Assembly: GCA_905233755.1 (NCBI GenBank)
Contig: CAJODM010000006.1
Location: forward strand, 31,880 to 95,879
From: an uncultured Ruminococcus sp.
GTDB taxonomy: Bacteria > Bacillota > Clostridia > Oscillospirales > Acutalibacteraceae
Length of the DNA: 64,000 nt
Direction of reading: 5' to 3'
Position 1 is the stretch's first letter. Each line of letters begins with the position of its first letter. Made by a program: the position numbers and the translations under genes. The notes under the pieces are model-generated. The model was not told the DNA's origin. It saw only the letters and a list, made by a program, of their open reading frames with translations, and searched no databases. This document shows, in pieces, positions 52,276 through 61,526 of this stretch.

Positions 52276-53492
52276 GGCGGCCGATGCTCATCGGGATGGT
52301 GCGCTATCTCAGGGGTTTTGTCACCTTCGAGATATGCGGTCGATATCCCGAACGATTCCTGAATATCGCGCTGCGCTCGCATGTGACAATATGGGGTACC
52401 CGCCGCGAACAGGAGCGGCTTTTTGCATCTATGTACGCCGCTGATTACCGCAGGATCCGAGGGCTTGCGCGACGCAGCGAGGTACGGCTGCGGATCGTCG
52501 AACGACAGGGGATGCCGGTGCTCTTGCATCGATATCAAAGCAGGGTCGGCGTCGCTGTCGGCGGATTGATGTTCGCGCTGACGGTATTCGTGATGTCGTT
52601 GTTTTTGTGGAGCGTGGATATTACCGGACTCGAGCGTATCAGCGAGAGCGAGCTGCGTGATGCGCTGCATTCACACGGGGTCTATGTCGGTGCGTTCCAG
52701 CCCGGGCTCGACTATCCGACGATCGCGCGTGAGATGATGCTCGATATCGACGAGATCGGTTGGATGGCGATCAACGTGCGCGCGTCATCCGCGTCGGTCG
52801 AGGTAAAGGAGGAACAGCCAGCCCCAGACGTGACCGATACGAGCGTCCCCGCTAACATCAAGGCGTCGTGTGACGGCACCATCGTCGAGATGCGCGTGGG
52901 CGAGGGGCTGAGCTATATTACCGAGGGGTCGGGGGTGGTCGCCGGTCAGCTTCTGGTCGGCGGGGTGATGACCGATGACCTCGGCGGGGTTCGGCTGGTG
53001 CGCTCGAGCGCCGAGATCCTCGCCCGCACTCACCGCACCGCGTCGTTCTCGCTCGGGCGGGATGAGCGGATGATGCTGCCGACCGGCGAGCGAAGCGAGC
53101 GGCTGCGGGTCCGGTTCCTGACGCTGGAGCTGCCCCTGACAGCGCACGGGGTGGACAGCGAGTATGCCGTCGTGCGGCGACGTACCGAAAGCCCCGTATT
53201 CCATGATTCGACCATGCCTATGGCGCTCCTGCGCGAGTCGGTCACTGCGCTCTCGGTCCAATCGGTCGAGCGGGATGATAATTCTAAGAAAGAAATATTA
53301 GCCAAATACTCCGACCTGTACGAGGCGTTCGTTCTGTCCTCATGCACGGTCGAGAAGCGTACCTATCAAGCTGCGGCAGATGATACAATGACGGTTGACT
53401 ACACCTGTATCGAGGACATCGCCGTGACCGAGGAGATCGGCACCGACGAGAACACCGACCGGCTGCCCGCTCGCGCTCGTTCTGACGAATAA
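52272..53492 (+). CDS. yqfD: Sporulation protein YqfD
   Basis: 406 residues. N-terminal soluble domain (RYLRGFVTFEICGRYPERFLN), one strong membrane segment (GVAVGGLMFALTVFVMSLFLW), then the FtsQ/POTRA-like region that opens SVDITGLERISESELRDALH and a long extracytoplasmic part. Usual partner of yqfC, and evidence that the organism makes spores. The acidic Thr/Glu/Asp tail is a little longer than usual. Confidence 0.92.
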   Translation: MRRPMLIGMVRYLRGFVTFEICGRYPERFLNIALRSHVTIWGTRREQERLFASMYAADYRRIRGLARRSEVRLRIVERQGMPVLLHRYQSRVGVAVGGLMFALTVFVMSLFLWSVDITGLERISESELRDALHSHGVYVGAFQPGLDYPTIAREMMLDIDEIGWMAINVRASSASVEVKEEQPAPDVTDTSVPANIKASCDGTIVEMRVGEGLSYITEGSGVVAGQLLVGGVMTDDLGGVRLVRSSAEILARTHRTASFSLGRDERMMLPTGERSERLRVRFLTLELPLTAHGVDSEYAVVRRRTESPVFHDSTMPMALLRESVTALSVQSVERDDNSKKEILAKYSDLYEAFVLSSCTVEKRTYQAAADDTMTVDYTCIEDIAVTEEIGTDENTDRLPARARSDE

Positions 53493-53495
53493 CAC

Positions 53496-53524
53496 TTGTA
53501 TTTATCGGCGAGCTGTGATATACT
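53496..53524 (+). promoter_or_regulatory. Promoter of the YmdB-like gene
   Basis: TTGTAT (53496-53501), 17 bp, TATACT (53519-53524). Confidence 0.65.
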
Positions 53525-53558
53525 GATTCTACTTTATGGGATAGAAAGAGGATGCTGT

Positions 53559-54332
53559 TTGCGCATATTATGTATCGGTGATGTGGTCGGATCGGTCGGG
53601 TGTCGGTTTTTGCGCCGGACGATCCCCGCGTTCAAGAAGCTGCACGGGGTTGATCTGACGATCTGTAACGGCGAGAATTCTGCCGACGGGAACGGGATCA
53701 CGCCGCGTTCCGCCGACTTTCTCTTCTCCTCGGGTGTGGATATCATCACGCTGGGGAACCACAGCTTTCGTCGGCGCGAGATCTTTGCTTATCTTAACGA
53801 GAGCGACTATATCATCCGCCCGCTGAATTTCCCCGAGGCGACAACTCCGGGCAGGGGGCTCTGTACCGTTGATCTCGGCTATACGCGCGTGTGTGTGTTG
53901 AACCTGATGGGACAGCAGTACATTGACGCGGGGCTGGATAACCCCTTTCTGTGTATTGACCGCGCGCTGAAATCGGTCGATGCTCCGGTGGTGCTGGTCG
54001 ACTTTCATGCCGAGGCGACCAGCGAGAAGCGTGCTATGGGATACTACCTCGACGGCAGGGTATCGGCGGTGTTCGGTACCCATACGCACGTCCAGACGGC
54101 GGATGAAGAGGTGCTGCCCCATGGCACCGGTTATATCACGGATCTGGGTATGACCGGCCCTATCCATTCGGTGATCGGGGTGGACAAGGATATCATTATC
54201 CGCCGCTTCACATCGAAGCTCCCCGAGCGGTTTGACTATGCCGATGGGGATTGCAAGCTCGACTGTGTGATCTTTGACATTGATCATCGCTCCGGCAGAT
54301 GCACGGACGCGGTGCGGTATGAACTGCGCTGA
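53559..54332 (+). CDS. ymdB: YmdB-family metallophosphoesterase
   Basis: 257 residues. LRILCIGDVVGSVGCRFLRR (first Asp), ICNGENSADGNGITPRSADF (Asn-Glu-Asn block), ITLGNHSF, VDFHAEATSEKRAMG and FGTHTHVQTADEEV give the dinuclear metal site of the TIGR00282/YmdB group, which in B. subtilis is a cAMP phosphodiesterase that affects motility and biofilm. TTG 53559 is the likely start: AAAGAGG lies 7 bp before it and the family begins exactly there. Confidence 0.93.
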   Translation: MRILCIGDVVGSVGCRFLRRTIPAFKKLHGVDLTICNGENSADGNGITPRSADFLFSSGVDIITLGNHSFRRREIFAYLNESDYIIRPLNFPEATTPGRGLCTVDLGYTRVCVLNLMGQQYIDAGLDNPFLCIDRALKSVDAPVVLVDFHAEATSEKRAMGYYLDGRVSAVFGTHTHVQTADEEVLPHGTGYITDLGMTGPIHSVIGVDKDIIIRRFTSKLPERFDYADGDCKLDCVIFDIDHRSGRCTDAVRYELR

Positions 54333-54390
54333 TTTAGTATTATTCACCAATATCTGGGATTATCGTCTGTGCTTTTTGTATAGAAAAAGC

Positions 54391-54419
54391 TTGCTTATTT
54401 TTTCATTTTGGTATATAAT
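54391..54419 (+). promoter_or_regulatory. Promoter of the YloV/FakA-like gene
   Basis: TTGCTT (54391-54396), 17 bp, TATAAT (54414-54419). Confidence 0.7.
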
Positions 54420-54461
54420 ACAATGATGTAATATCCTGTAAATTTAAAGGAAGTGTTTACG

Positions 54462-56132
54462 TTGATTAACGGTGAAACTCTCAAACTTGCGATTATCTCC
54501 GGCTCTAACAACATCCAGTCGATCAAGGCACGGATCAATGACCTGAACATCTTTCCTGTACCGGATGGCGATACCGGCACCAACATGTCGATGACTATTT
54601 CGGCTGCAGCGACGATGCTCGCCGATACCGATGACGCCGATGTTGCGACTGTAGCGCATCACACCGCCTCGGCTATGCTGCGCGGTGCGCGCGGAAACTC
54701 GGGCGTTATCACCTCGCTGCTCTTCCGCGGTATCGCAAAGGGCCTCGAGGGCAAGTCCGAAGCCACCGGCGCCGATCTCATCAACGCGCTGGGGCTGGGT
54801 GTCGAAGCTGCCTATAACGCTGTTACCAAGCCCACTGAGGGCACGATCCTGACCGTCGCCCGTATGGCATATGAGGCGGGTCTTGATTCGCTCGAGACCG
54901 AGGACGACCCCGCTGTGCTGTGGGAGATCGTCTGCGATGCGGCTGCCGACGCGCTTGAGCAGACGCCCAAGATGCTCCCCGTGCTCAAGAAGGCGGGCGT
55001 CGTCGATGCCGGCGGCAAGGGCATCCTCACCATCTTCGAGGGCATGCTGTCCGTGTTCCGCGACGGCGAGGTTGTCGAGTATGACGAGCAGGCGTCCGAT
55101 GCCGAGTCTGACGAGGATTTCTTCCGCTCGGCTGCGGCTGAGTTTGATCAGGTGATCAACTTCACCTATTGCACCGAGTTCATCGTCGGGCGCGATCCCG
55201 AGGTCGAGACCGACCCCAACGAGCTGCGCCTGTTCCTCGAGACGATCGGCGATTCGATCGTGATGGTCGCTGATGATGAGATTATTAAGGTTCACGTACA
55301 TACCGAGCAGCCCGGCAACGCGATGCAGCGCGGCCTCGAGTTCGGTCAGCTTCTCACCGTAAAGGTCGAGAACATGAAGGAACAGCACAAGAACGCTAAG
55401 ATAGAGAACGACAAGGCCAAGGAGAAGGCGGCGAAGAAGGACGATGAGCTCACCTATGCCGCGCCGGTCGAGGAATACGGCTTTGTTGCCGTTGCTGCCG
55501 GCGAGGGGCTGAAGAACCTGTTCACCGAACTCGGCTGCAAGAACGTCGTCTCAGGCGGCCAGAGCATGAATCCCTCTACCGAGGATATCATGGCTGCGGT
55601 GAACGCGACCCCCTCGAAGAAGGTCTTTGTCCTGCCGAACAACAAGAACATCATCATGGCGGCGCAGCAGGTCGTTCCGCTGGTACAGGATCGCGAGGTC
55701 ATCATCGTCCCCACCCGCACCATTCCCCAGGGGCTGTCGGCGATGCTCGTGTTCGATCCCGAGGCGGACGCCGAGGTGAACGTCGAGAATATGCTCGAAG
55801 CGGCGAAGAACGTCGCTACCGGTCAGGTGACCTTTGCGGCGCGCGACTCTGAGTTCGGCTCCCGCAAGATCAAGGAGGGCGAGATCATCGGCCTTGATAA
55901 CGGCAAGCTCACCGTCACCGAGAAGACCCCCAACAAGGCACTCTATAAGCTTGCCAAGTCCATGATCGACAAGGAGATGTCCTTTGTCACCCTGATCGCC
56001 GGCGAGGATGTCTCTGACGAGGATGCCCAGGCGGCTGTCTCTCTGCTCGAAGAGAGGTTCTCCGACCAGGTCGACATTACCTTCATCCGCGGCGACCAGC
56101 CCATCTACTACTACATCTTCAGCGTAGAGTAA
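54462..56132 (+). CDS. yloV: DAK2-domain kinase, YloV/FakA type (fatty acid kinase ATP-binding subunit)
   Basis: 556 residues. N-terminal DAK2/DhaL domain with FPVPDGDTGTNMSMTI (Mg-ATP Asp residues) and LRGARGNSGVITSLLFRG; a middle region with a Lys/Glu-rich coiled-coil-like linker (about 315-330); C-terminal FakA domain GGQSMNPSTEDIMAAVN and VLPNNKNIIMAAQQV. Phosphorylates fatty acids held by a FakB/DegV protein, letting the cell use exogenous fatty acids; no FakB is in the window. TTG 54462 (AAAGGAA 9 bp upstream; family start INGETLK) is preferred over GTG 54453. Confidence 0.92.
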   Translation: MINGETLKLAIISGSNNIQSIKARINDLNIFPVPDGDTGTNMSMTISAAATMLADTDDADVATVAHHTASAMLRGARGNSGVITSLLFRGIAKGLEGKSEATGADLINALGLGVEAAYNAVTKPTEGTILTVARMAYEAGLDSLETEDDPAVLWEIVCDAAADALEQTPKMLPVLKKAGVVDAGGKGILTIFEGMLSVFRDGEVVEYDEQASDAESDEDFFRSAAAEFDQVINFTYCTEFIVGRDPEVETDPNELRLFLETIGDSIVMVADDEIIKVHVHTEQPGNAMQRGLEFGQLLTVKVENMKEQHKNAKIENDKAKEKAAKKDDELTYAAPVEEYGFVAVAAGEGLKNLFTELGCKNVVSGGQSMNPSTEDIMAAVNATPSKKVFVLPNNKNIIMAAQQVVPLVQDREVIIVPTRTIPQGLSAMLVFDPEADAEVNVENMLEAAKNVATGQVTFAARDSEFGSRKIKEGEIIGLDNGKLTVTEKTPNKALYKLAKSMIDKEMSFVTLIAGEDVSDEDAQAAVSLLEERFSDQVDITFIRGDQPIYYYIFSVE

Positions 56133-56144
56133 GGAACATAACAG

Positions 56145-56178
56145 AAAGCTGTCAGGCGTTGTTCCTGACAGCTTTTTT
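56145..56178 (+). terminator. Terminator after yloV
   Basis: 12-bp stem AAAGCTGTCAGG (56145-56156) / CCTGACAGCTTT (56164-56175), 7-base loop, T-run to 56178. Confidence 0.93.
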
Positions 56179-56205
56179 GGTATATTATGTGCTGCCGAGG
56201 TGACT

Positions 56206-58245
56206 ATGCCGTCATTGTACGAGGTGCCGCTGACCGCGCTCTCCGGCGTCGGTCAGAAGCGCGCCGAGCTTTTTGCAAAACTGAATATCCGCACCGTCGG
56301 TGATCTCATCCGTTTCTATCCGCGCTCGTATGAGAACTGGGCTGAGCTGACGCCGATCGTCGATCTGACCCACGGGGAAAAGTGCGTGATCCGTGCCCGC
56401 GTCATGGGTGCGGTATCGGTGGTGCGTCTGTCCGGCAACCGGCTGATGGCAAAGGTGCCGGTCGCCGATGATACCGGCTATCTGACGCTCGTCTTCTTCA
56501 ACAACAAGTATATCAGCTCGATGCTGAAGTACGGCGAGGAGTACCTCTTTATGGGGAAGGCGGCGCATGACGGCTATGGATTCCAGATGGTGTCGCCCGA
56601 GTTCAGCCCCGTGGACAAGTCCGGCGCGATCATGCCGGTGTACAACCTGACAGCGGGGCTTACAAACCGTGTGGTGGTGCACGCGGTGAAAGAGGCGCTG
56701 TCGATGCTCCCCGAGACGATTCGCGATCCGCTGCCGTATCAGATCCTTCGGCAGTACGACCTGTGTACCCTGTCCTATGCGCTGCAGCATATCCATTTTC
56801 CGACCGATCAGAGCGCCCTCGAACGCGCACGAACACGGCTGGTGTTCGAGGAGCTGCTGGTGCTCAACCTTGGGATGCGGATGATGCGCACCCGCGCCAG
56901 AGAACGCACCTCGGTGCGGATGACAGAGGACTATACCGGTGCCTTCATCGAGCGGCTGCCGTTCACGCTGACGTCCGCTCAGCGGCGCGCTGTCGCCGAT
57001 TGTGTGGCGGATATGAAAGATCATTCCTATCCAATGAACCGACTGATACAGGGCGACGTGGGCTCCGGAAAGACAGCCGTATGCGCCGCGCTGTGCTATC
57101 ACTGTGTGAAGAACGGCTATCAAGCGGCGTTCATGGCGCCGACCGAGATCCTTGCGCGGCAGCACTATGACACCTTCTCGAAGATGTTCGACGAGACCGG
57201 TATCTCGATCGAGCTGCTGACAGGGGCGCTCTCGAGCGCCGAGAAGAAGAGGGTCCGCGCGCGGATCGAGACGGGCGAGAGCGACATCGTTATCGGCACC
57301 CATGCGCTCTTGTCCGAGAGCACGGTGTTCGACCGTCTCGGGCTTGCGTTGACCGATGAGCAGCACCGGTTCGGCGTCGAGCAGCGGTCGCGCCTATCCG
57401 ATAAGGGCGAGCACCCCCATGTGCTGGTGCTGTCGGCGACCCCGATCCCGCGGACGCTGGGGCTGATCATCTACGGTGACCTCGACGTCACCGTGATCGA
57501 CGAGATGCCCCCCGGCCGCACCGAGGTCAAGACCCTCCTGATCGATTCTGAGAAACGTCACCGTGCGATGGGATTTATCCGCGATCAGATCATCGAGGGG
57601 CGCCAGTGCTATATCGTCACCCCGCTCGTAGACGAATCTGAGAATGAGCTGTCCAACGTGAACGACTATGCCGCCGAGCTGATGCTGGGCGAATTCAGGA
57701 ACATCCCTGTCGGCATCCTTCACGGCAAGATGAAGCCCCGCGACAAGGAAGAGGTCATGTCGTTATTTTCTAATAACGAAATATCCGTCCTTGTCTCCAC
57801 AACCGTCGTCGAGGTCGGCGTCGATATCAAGAACGCCACCGTGATGATGATCGAGAATGCCGAGCGGTTCGGGTTGTCCCAGCTGCACCAGCTGCGCGGC
57901 CGCGTCGGCAGGGGAGAGCACCAAAGCTACTGTATCCTCGTATCCGATAACCAAGGCGACGCGACCCGCCGGCGGCTCTCGACCATGTGCCGTACAAATA
58001 ACGGGTTCGAGATCGCCGACGAGGACCTGCGGCTGCGCGGTCCCGGCGATTTCTTCGGCAGCCGCCAGCACGGTCTGCCAAAGCTGAGCATCGCCGATTT
58101 CTCCGATATCGAAACCCTAGAACGCTCTCAGCAGGCGGCGGCTACCTTGCTGCAGCTCTCGCCCGATTTGAGCGTCGATAGCTTGCGCGGGCTGCGCGCC
58201 GAGATCCGACAGCTCTTTCTCTCTGCCGGAGAGACGCTGAATTGA
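56206..58245 (+). CDS. recG: ATP-dependent DNA helicase RecG
   Basis: 679 residues, normal length. N-terminal wedge/OB domain (LTALSGVGQKRAELFAKLNI); helicase motifs I LIQGDVGSGKTAVC, Ia MAPTEILARQHYD, II LTDEQHRFGVEQR, III VLVLSATPIPRTL, and VI LHQLRGRVGRGEHQ; C-terminal GDFFGSRQHGLP. Remodels stalled forks and branched DNA. ATG 56206 (GAGG 5 bp before) is chosen over GTG 56200. Confidence 0.97.
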   Translation: MPSLYEVPLTALSGVGQKRAELFAKLNIRTVGDLIRFYPRSYENWAELTPIVDLTHGEKCVIRARVMGAVSVVRLSGNRLMAKVPVADDTGYLTLVFFNNKYISSMLKYGEEYLFMGKAAHDGYGFQMVSPEFSPVDKSGAIMPVYNLTAGLTNRVVVHAVKEALSMLPETIRDPLPYQILRQYDLCTLSYALQHIHFPTDQSALERARTRLVFEELLVLNLGMRMMRTRARERTSVRMTEDYTGAFIERLPFTLTSAQRRAVADCVADMKDHSYPMNRLIQGDVGSGKTAVCAALCYHCVKNGYQAAFMAPTEILARQHYDTFSKMFDETGISIELLTGALSSAEKKRVRARIETGESDIVIGTHALLSESTVFDRLGLALTDEQHRFGVEQRSRLSDKGEHPHVLVLSATPIPRTLGLIIYGDLDVTVIDEMPPGRTEVKTLLIDSEKRHRAMGFIRDQIIEGRQCYIVTPLVDESENELSNVNDYAAELMLGEFRNIPVGILHGKMKPRDKEEVMSLFSNNEISVLVSTTVVEVGVDIKNATVMMIENAERFGLSQLHQLRGRVGRGEHQSYCILVSDNQGDATRRRLSTMCRTNNGFEIADEDLRLRGPGDFFGSRQHGLPKLSIADFSDIETLERSQQAAATLLQLSPDLSVDSLRGLRAEIRQLFLSAGETLN

Positions 58246-58271
58246 GCAAGACATAATATTCTTATAAAGAA

Positions 58272-58299
58272 AAAAGCGATGCGCTTCCGCATCGCTTTT
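58272..58299. terminator. Bidirectional terminator recG/pncB
   Basis: 12-bp stem AAAAGCGATGCG (58272-58283) / CGCATCGCTTTT (58288-58299), loop CTTC. Confidence 0.92.
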
Positions 58300-58308
58300 C
58301 ATGTGTTA

Positions 58309-59760
58309 TCACTTCTTGCTCTGCTCGAGCAGCGAGTGCTTGATATCCCACAGCTTCTTCGAGAGGTCCACATAGTAGGTGTGGGGGTTTTCGAACCGCT
58401 TTACCTCGTCCCACAGCGTATTCAGCCCCGCTTTGCAGTAGTTGCGGATATTCGCAAGCGGCGGCAGCTCCTGACATAGCTCGCCGTTCTTGAAATACTG
58501 CTTTCTCAGCTCGACGGCGATGTAGTTATCGACGGTCTTGCGTTTCCAGGTGTGCTCTGGGTCGAACAGCTCATAGGGCTGTGTATCGTCGATGGTCTCG
58601 TCCGCAACGGTGATCACATCGGCGATCGCCTTGTTGGTGTCCTTATCATAGAGGCGATAGAGCTTCTTGAAGCACGGGGTGGTGATCTTCTCGACGTTCT
58701 CGCTGATCTTGATCTTCGGGGTGATCGTGCCGTCGCTGTCCTCGACCGCGACGAGCTTATACACCCCGCCGAACATCGGCTCGCTGGATGAGGTGATCAG
58801 CCGCTCGCCGACGCCGAAGGAATCGACCCGGGCTCCCTGCAGCAGCATATCCTTGATGATATACTCGTCGAGCGAGTTCGAGGCGCAGATCTTGCAGTCG
58901 GGGAACCCCGCGTCATCGAGCATCTTGCGCGCCTTTTTCGATAGGTAAGTGATATCGCCCGAGTCGATCCTGATCCCTGCCGGACGATAGCCGCGCGGCA
59001 GGAGCTCCTCGTTGAAAATCTTGATCGCGTTGGGGATGCCCGATCTAAGCACGTTATAGGTATCGACAAGCAGCGTGCACGACGCGGGATAGAGCCGTGC
59101 ATAGGAGCGAAACGCCTCTTCCTCGCTGTCGAACATCTGCACCCAGCTATGTGCCATGGTGCCCAGCGCCGGAATCCCCATCTCGCGGTCGGCGATGGTA
59201 CACGCGGTGCCGACACATCCGCCGATATAGGTTGCCCGTGCGCCGTAGAACGCCGCGTCGCATCCCTGTGCCCGGCGTGAACCGAACTCCATCACGGCTC
59301 TGCCGTCGGCTGCGCGCGCGATCCGGCTCGCCTTGGTGGCGATGAGGCACTGGTGGTTGATGCACAGCAAGATCATCGTCTCGACAAACTGTGCCTGGAT
59401 CACCGGCCCGCGTACCGTGACAATCGGCTCGCCCGGGAAGATAGGGGTGCCCTCCGGCACCATCCATACATCGCACGAGAACCGAAAGCTGCGGATATAG
59501 TCGAGAAACTCGTTCGAGAAAATGCCCTTCTTCCTCAGATATTCAACATCGTCGTCGGTGAATCGCAGGTTCTGCAGATACCGCACCGCCTGCTCGACGC
59601 CCGCCATGATCGCATAGCCGCCGTTGTCAGGGTTGCGGCGATAGAACATATCAAAGTAGGCGATCTTGTCCTTCAGCCCGTTCTCAAAGTACCCGCCCGC
59701 CATCGTCAGCTCATAGAAGTCGGTGAGCATTGTCAAATTTCGGTTTTCATATCGTTCCAT
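58309..59760 (-). CDS. pncB: Nicotinate phosphoribosyltransferase
   Basis: 483 residues. First step of NAD salvage: nicotinate plus PRPP to nicotinate mononucleotide. TMLTDFYELTMAGGYFENG, EFGSRRAQGCDAAFYGARA, GTMAHSWVQMF with the catalytic-site His, IRIDSGDITYLSKKAR and GVGERLITS are the family blocks; the C-terminal domain (FDPEHTWKRKTVDN) is present, so it is the long Firmicutes form. Consensus promoter upstream with an inverted repeat just after the transcript start. AGGAAGGAAT site before ATG. Confidence 0.96.
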   Translation of the reverse strand: MERYENRNLTMLTDFYELTMAGGYFENGLKDKIAYFDMFYRRNPDNGGYAIMAGVEQAVRYLQNLRFTDDDVEYLRKKGIFSNEFLDYIRSFRFSCDVWMVPEGTPIFPGEPIVTVRGPVIQAQFVETMILLCINHQCLIATKASRIARAADGRAVMEFGSRRAQGCDAAFYGARATYIGGCVGTACTIADREMGIPALGTMAHSWVQMFDSEEEAFRSYARLYPASCTLLVDTYNVLRSGIPNAIKIFNEELLPRGYRPAGIRIDSGDITYLSKKARKMLDDAGFPDCKICASNSLDEYIIKDMLLQGARVDSFGVGERLITSSSEPMFGGVYKLVAVEDSDGTITPKIKISENVEKITTPCFKKLYRLYDKDTNKAIADVITVADETIDDTQPYELFDPEHTWKRKTVDNYIAVELRKQYFKNGELCQELPPLANIRNYCKAGLNTLWDEVKRFENPHTYYVDLSKKLWDIKHSLLEQSKK

Positions 59761-59781
59761 GATGATTCCTTCCTGTCAATG

Positions 59782-59827
59782 TTTGCCAACGGCAAAACAC
59801 TATAATTTGTATGTCATAGAATGTCAA
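59782..59827 (-). promoter_or_regulatory. Promoter and palindrome upstream of pncB
   Basis: On the minus strand TTGACA (59827-59822), 17 bp, TATAGT (59804-59799). Immediately downstream TTTGCC-aac-GGCAAA (59796-59782) is an inverted repeat at about +1 to +17, a fitting place for a repressor. A direct repeat ATGTCA lies across the spacer. Regulator unknown; it does not clearly match the NiaR pattern I know. Confidence 0.7.
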
Positions 59828-60070
59828 CCACAATTATAACATAATTGTCTACAAAATGCACGCGATATTTCTCCCAAAAAATTAAAAGTTTGTAACAAAT
59901 TCGAGAAAAAAGTTTCAAATTTTTAAATTTTCTTACAAAAAAGACTTGTTTTTTTTCGAATAACGTATTATAATACTGTTACATAAGGTTTTTGAGAAAT
60001 AAGAATTTCTATTTGGAATTTTCATATCGAATTTTCCGACCGCTATACTGATTGAGTTTGGAGAGATATA
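59828..60070. other. AT-rich intergenic region between pncB and the XRE gene
   Basis: The pncB promoter is on one side and the XRE promoter on the other. Apart from these I see only runs of A and T (59870-59960) and a leader of about 90 nt before the XRE gene, with no clear RNA structure. Confidence 0.5.
59946..59974 (+). promoter_or_regulatory. Promoter of the small XRE regulator
   Basis: TTGTTT (59946-59951), 17 bp, TATAAT (59969-59974). Confidence 0.7.
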
Positions 60071-60322
60071 ATGAGACTACGTAAGCAAGAGTTAGGAGAT
60101 CGTAACCTCGTTGGCGCCCGTGTCGAAGCGGCCAGAAAGAAAAAGGGAATGAAGCAGAAGGAGCTGCTTGCTCAGCTGCAGGTCAACGGCGTTGATATGA
60201 ACGCCTCGGGTCTCTCGAAGCTGGAGGGACAGATTCGGTATGTGACCGATATGGAGCTTGTCGCGCTGGCAGATATCCTGGAGGTTTCTGTAGACTTTCT
60301 GCTCGGCAGAGCGGCACACTGA
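60071..60322 (+). CDS. Small XRE-family transcriptional regulator
   Basis: 83 residues, essentially only a helix-turn-helix. LVGARVEAARKKKGMKQKEL, then the recognition helix region MNASGLSKLEGQIRYVT, and the C-terminal LADILEVSVDFLLGR typical of SinR/Xre folds. No effector domain. Own promoter, long A/T-rich leader and own terminator mark it as a single-gene unit. Target unknown. GGAGAG 6 bp before ATG. Confidence 0.9.
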   Translation: MRLRKQELGDRNLVGARVEAARKKKGMKQKELLAQLQVNGVDMNASGLSKLEGQIRYVTDMELVALADILEVSVDFLLGRAAH

Positions 60323-60361
60323 TTCAATAGGAGTTTTCCAAGCATTTTGGTTTCTGTTTTA

Positions 60362-60403
60362 TTCGGACGGCAGAGTTTTCCGCTCTGCCGTCTGAATTTT
60401 TTT
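60362..60403 (+). terminator. Terminator after the XRE gene
   Basis: 14-bp stem TTCGGACGGCAGAG (60362-60375) / CTCTGCCGTCTGAA (60383-60396), with one G-U pair, then seven Ts. Confidence 0.95.
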
Positions 60404-60452
60404 GACTTCATTCTACCATACTGATTCTATGAATGCAAGGTGGTGAAATGAT

Positions 60453-61430
60453 TTGTCTGAGAAACTGTCGCAGTACCGTCCGCTGCTGCTCTTCTTCGTG
60501 ATATACTCGCTGTGTTTTCTGACGGTGACGGACCTATTTGTCTATCTGCTGCCGTTTATCCTATCGCTCTTGATCGCGGTGGTGATGAAGCCGCTGTACG
60601 AGTATCTGAAGCGGCGGTTCCGGTTCCAGGCGTCGTTCTCGGCGACGGTCATAACACTGCTGGTATTTTTGATCGTGATCGGCGCACTCGGGTTCGTGCT
60701 GTTTCTGGTGATCCGTGAGTTTATCGGCTTTATCTCGACATACAGCGAGGCGATCCGCGACTACATCAGCCGACGCAACTTTTTTGAGGAGCTGTACCAG
60801 ATGGCGTTCTCGGGCGATGTGCTCAAGAACGTGACGGATATCGCCGTCTCGGTGGTGAAGATGGTACCTATCGCAATATCGTTCACCATCATCACCTTTG
60901 TGCTGACGGTCTACTTTCTGAACAACCTCTCCCGCCTCAAGCAGCTCGTGCTCGACCGCGTCGCGACGGGTCAGCGGATGAAAACAGAGCGCACTATCGA
61001 TACCGCCTATGTGTTCATTAGGCGGTTCATCCGCTCCTACCTTATCCTGTACCTGATCACCTTTATCGAGGCGGCGTTCATCTTCTATCTGACCGGTGTG
61101 GGATATCCGCTGTATCTCGCGTTTATCACAGCGTTTGCGGATGTGCTGCCGGTGTTGGGACCGGGATCGGTCTATCTGCCGATCGCAATACGATTTTTTC
61201 TCAAAGGGAATTATATCCAGGCGGTCACGCTCGCGATCTTCTTTTTGATCACCGTGATCATCCGCCAGATTATCGAGCCACGGATCGTCTCCGACTCGGT
61301 GAAGATCAGCCCGATCGTCGTGCTGTCGGCGATCTACTTCTCGATTGTGAGCTTGAACGTATGGGTACTGTTCTATATCCTGCTCCTGGTGATCTCCTAC
61401 AAGATCCTTTCGAGTGCCGGTGTGCTGTAG
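60453..61430 (+). CDS. ytvI: AI-2E-family permease, similar to sporulation protein YtvI
   Basis: 325 residues with about eight hydrophobic segments. PLYEYLKRRFRFQASFSATV, the amphipathic middle region, then FADVLPVLGPGSVYLPIAI and IIRQIIEPRIVSDSVKISPI are the conserved AI-2E/YtvI blocks. The family moves unknown solutes; YtvI is expressed during sporulation in Bacilli. TTG start at 60453 has AAGGTGGTG 8 bp upstream; no ATG in frame is better placed. Confidence 0.85.
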   Translation: MSEKLSQYRPLLLFFVIYSLCFLTVTDLFVYLLPFILSLLIAVVMKPLYEYLKRRFRFQASFSATVITLLVFLIVIGALGFVLFLVIREFIGFISTYSEAIRDYISRRNFFEELYQMAFSGDVLKNVTDIAVSVVKMVPIAISFTIITFVLTVYFLNNLSRLKQLVLDRVATGQRMKTERTIDTAYVFIRRFIRSYLILYLITFIEAAFIFYLTGVGYPLYLAFITAFADVLPVLGPGSVYLPIAIRFFLKGNYIQAVTLAIFFLITVIIRQIIEPRIVSDSVKISPIVVLSAIYFSIVSLNVWVLFYILLLVISYKILSSAGVL

Positions 61431-61463
61431 CCGTTTTCGTGCTGCTGTCTTCGTACAAATCTA

Positions 61464-61492
61464 TTGAAATTATCCGTATCATGCGATATAAT
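61464..61492 (+). promoter_or_regulatory. Promoter of murD
   Basis: TTGAAA (61464-61469), 17 bp, TATAAT (61487-61492). It lies before the chosen ATG 61527 and overlaps an upstream in-frame ATG (61464), which it helps to exclude. Confidence 0.8.
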
Positions 61493-61526
61493 AGATGTGG
61501 ATTTTGATGACACGGAGGATTTCGTG

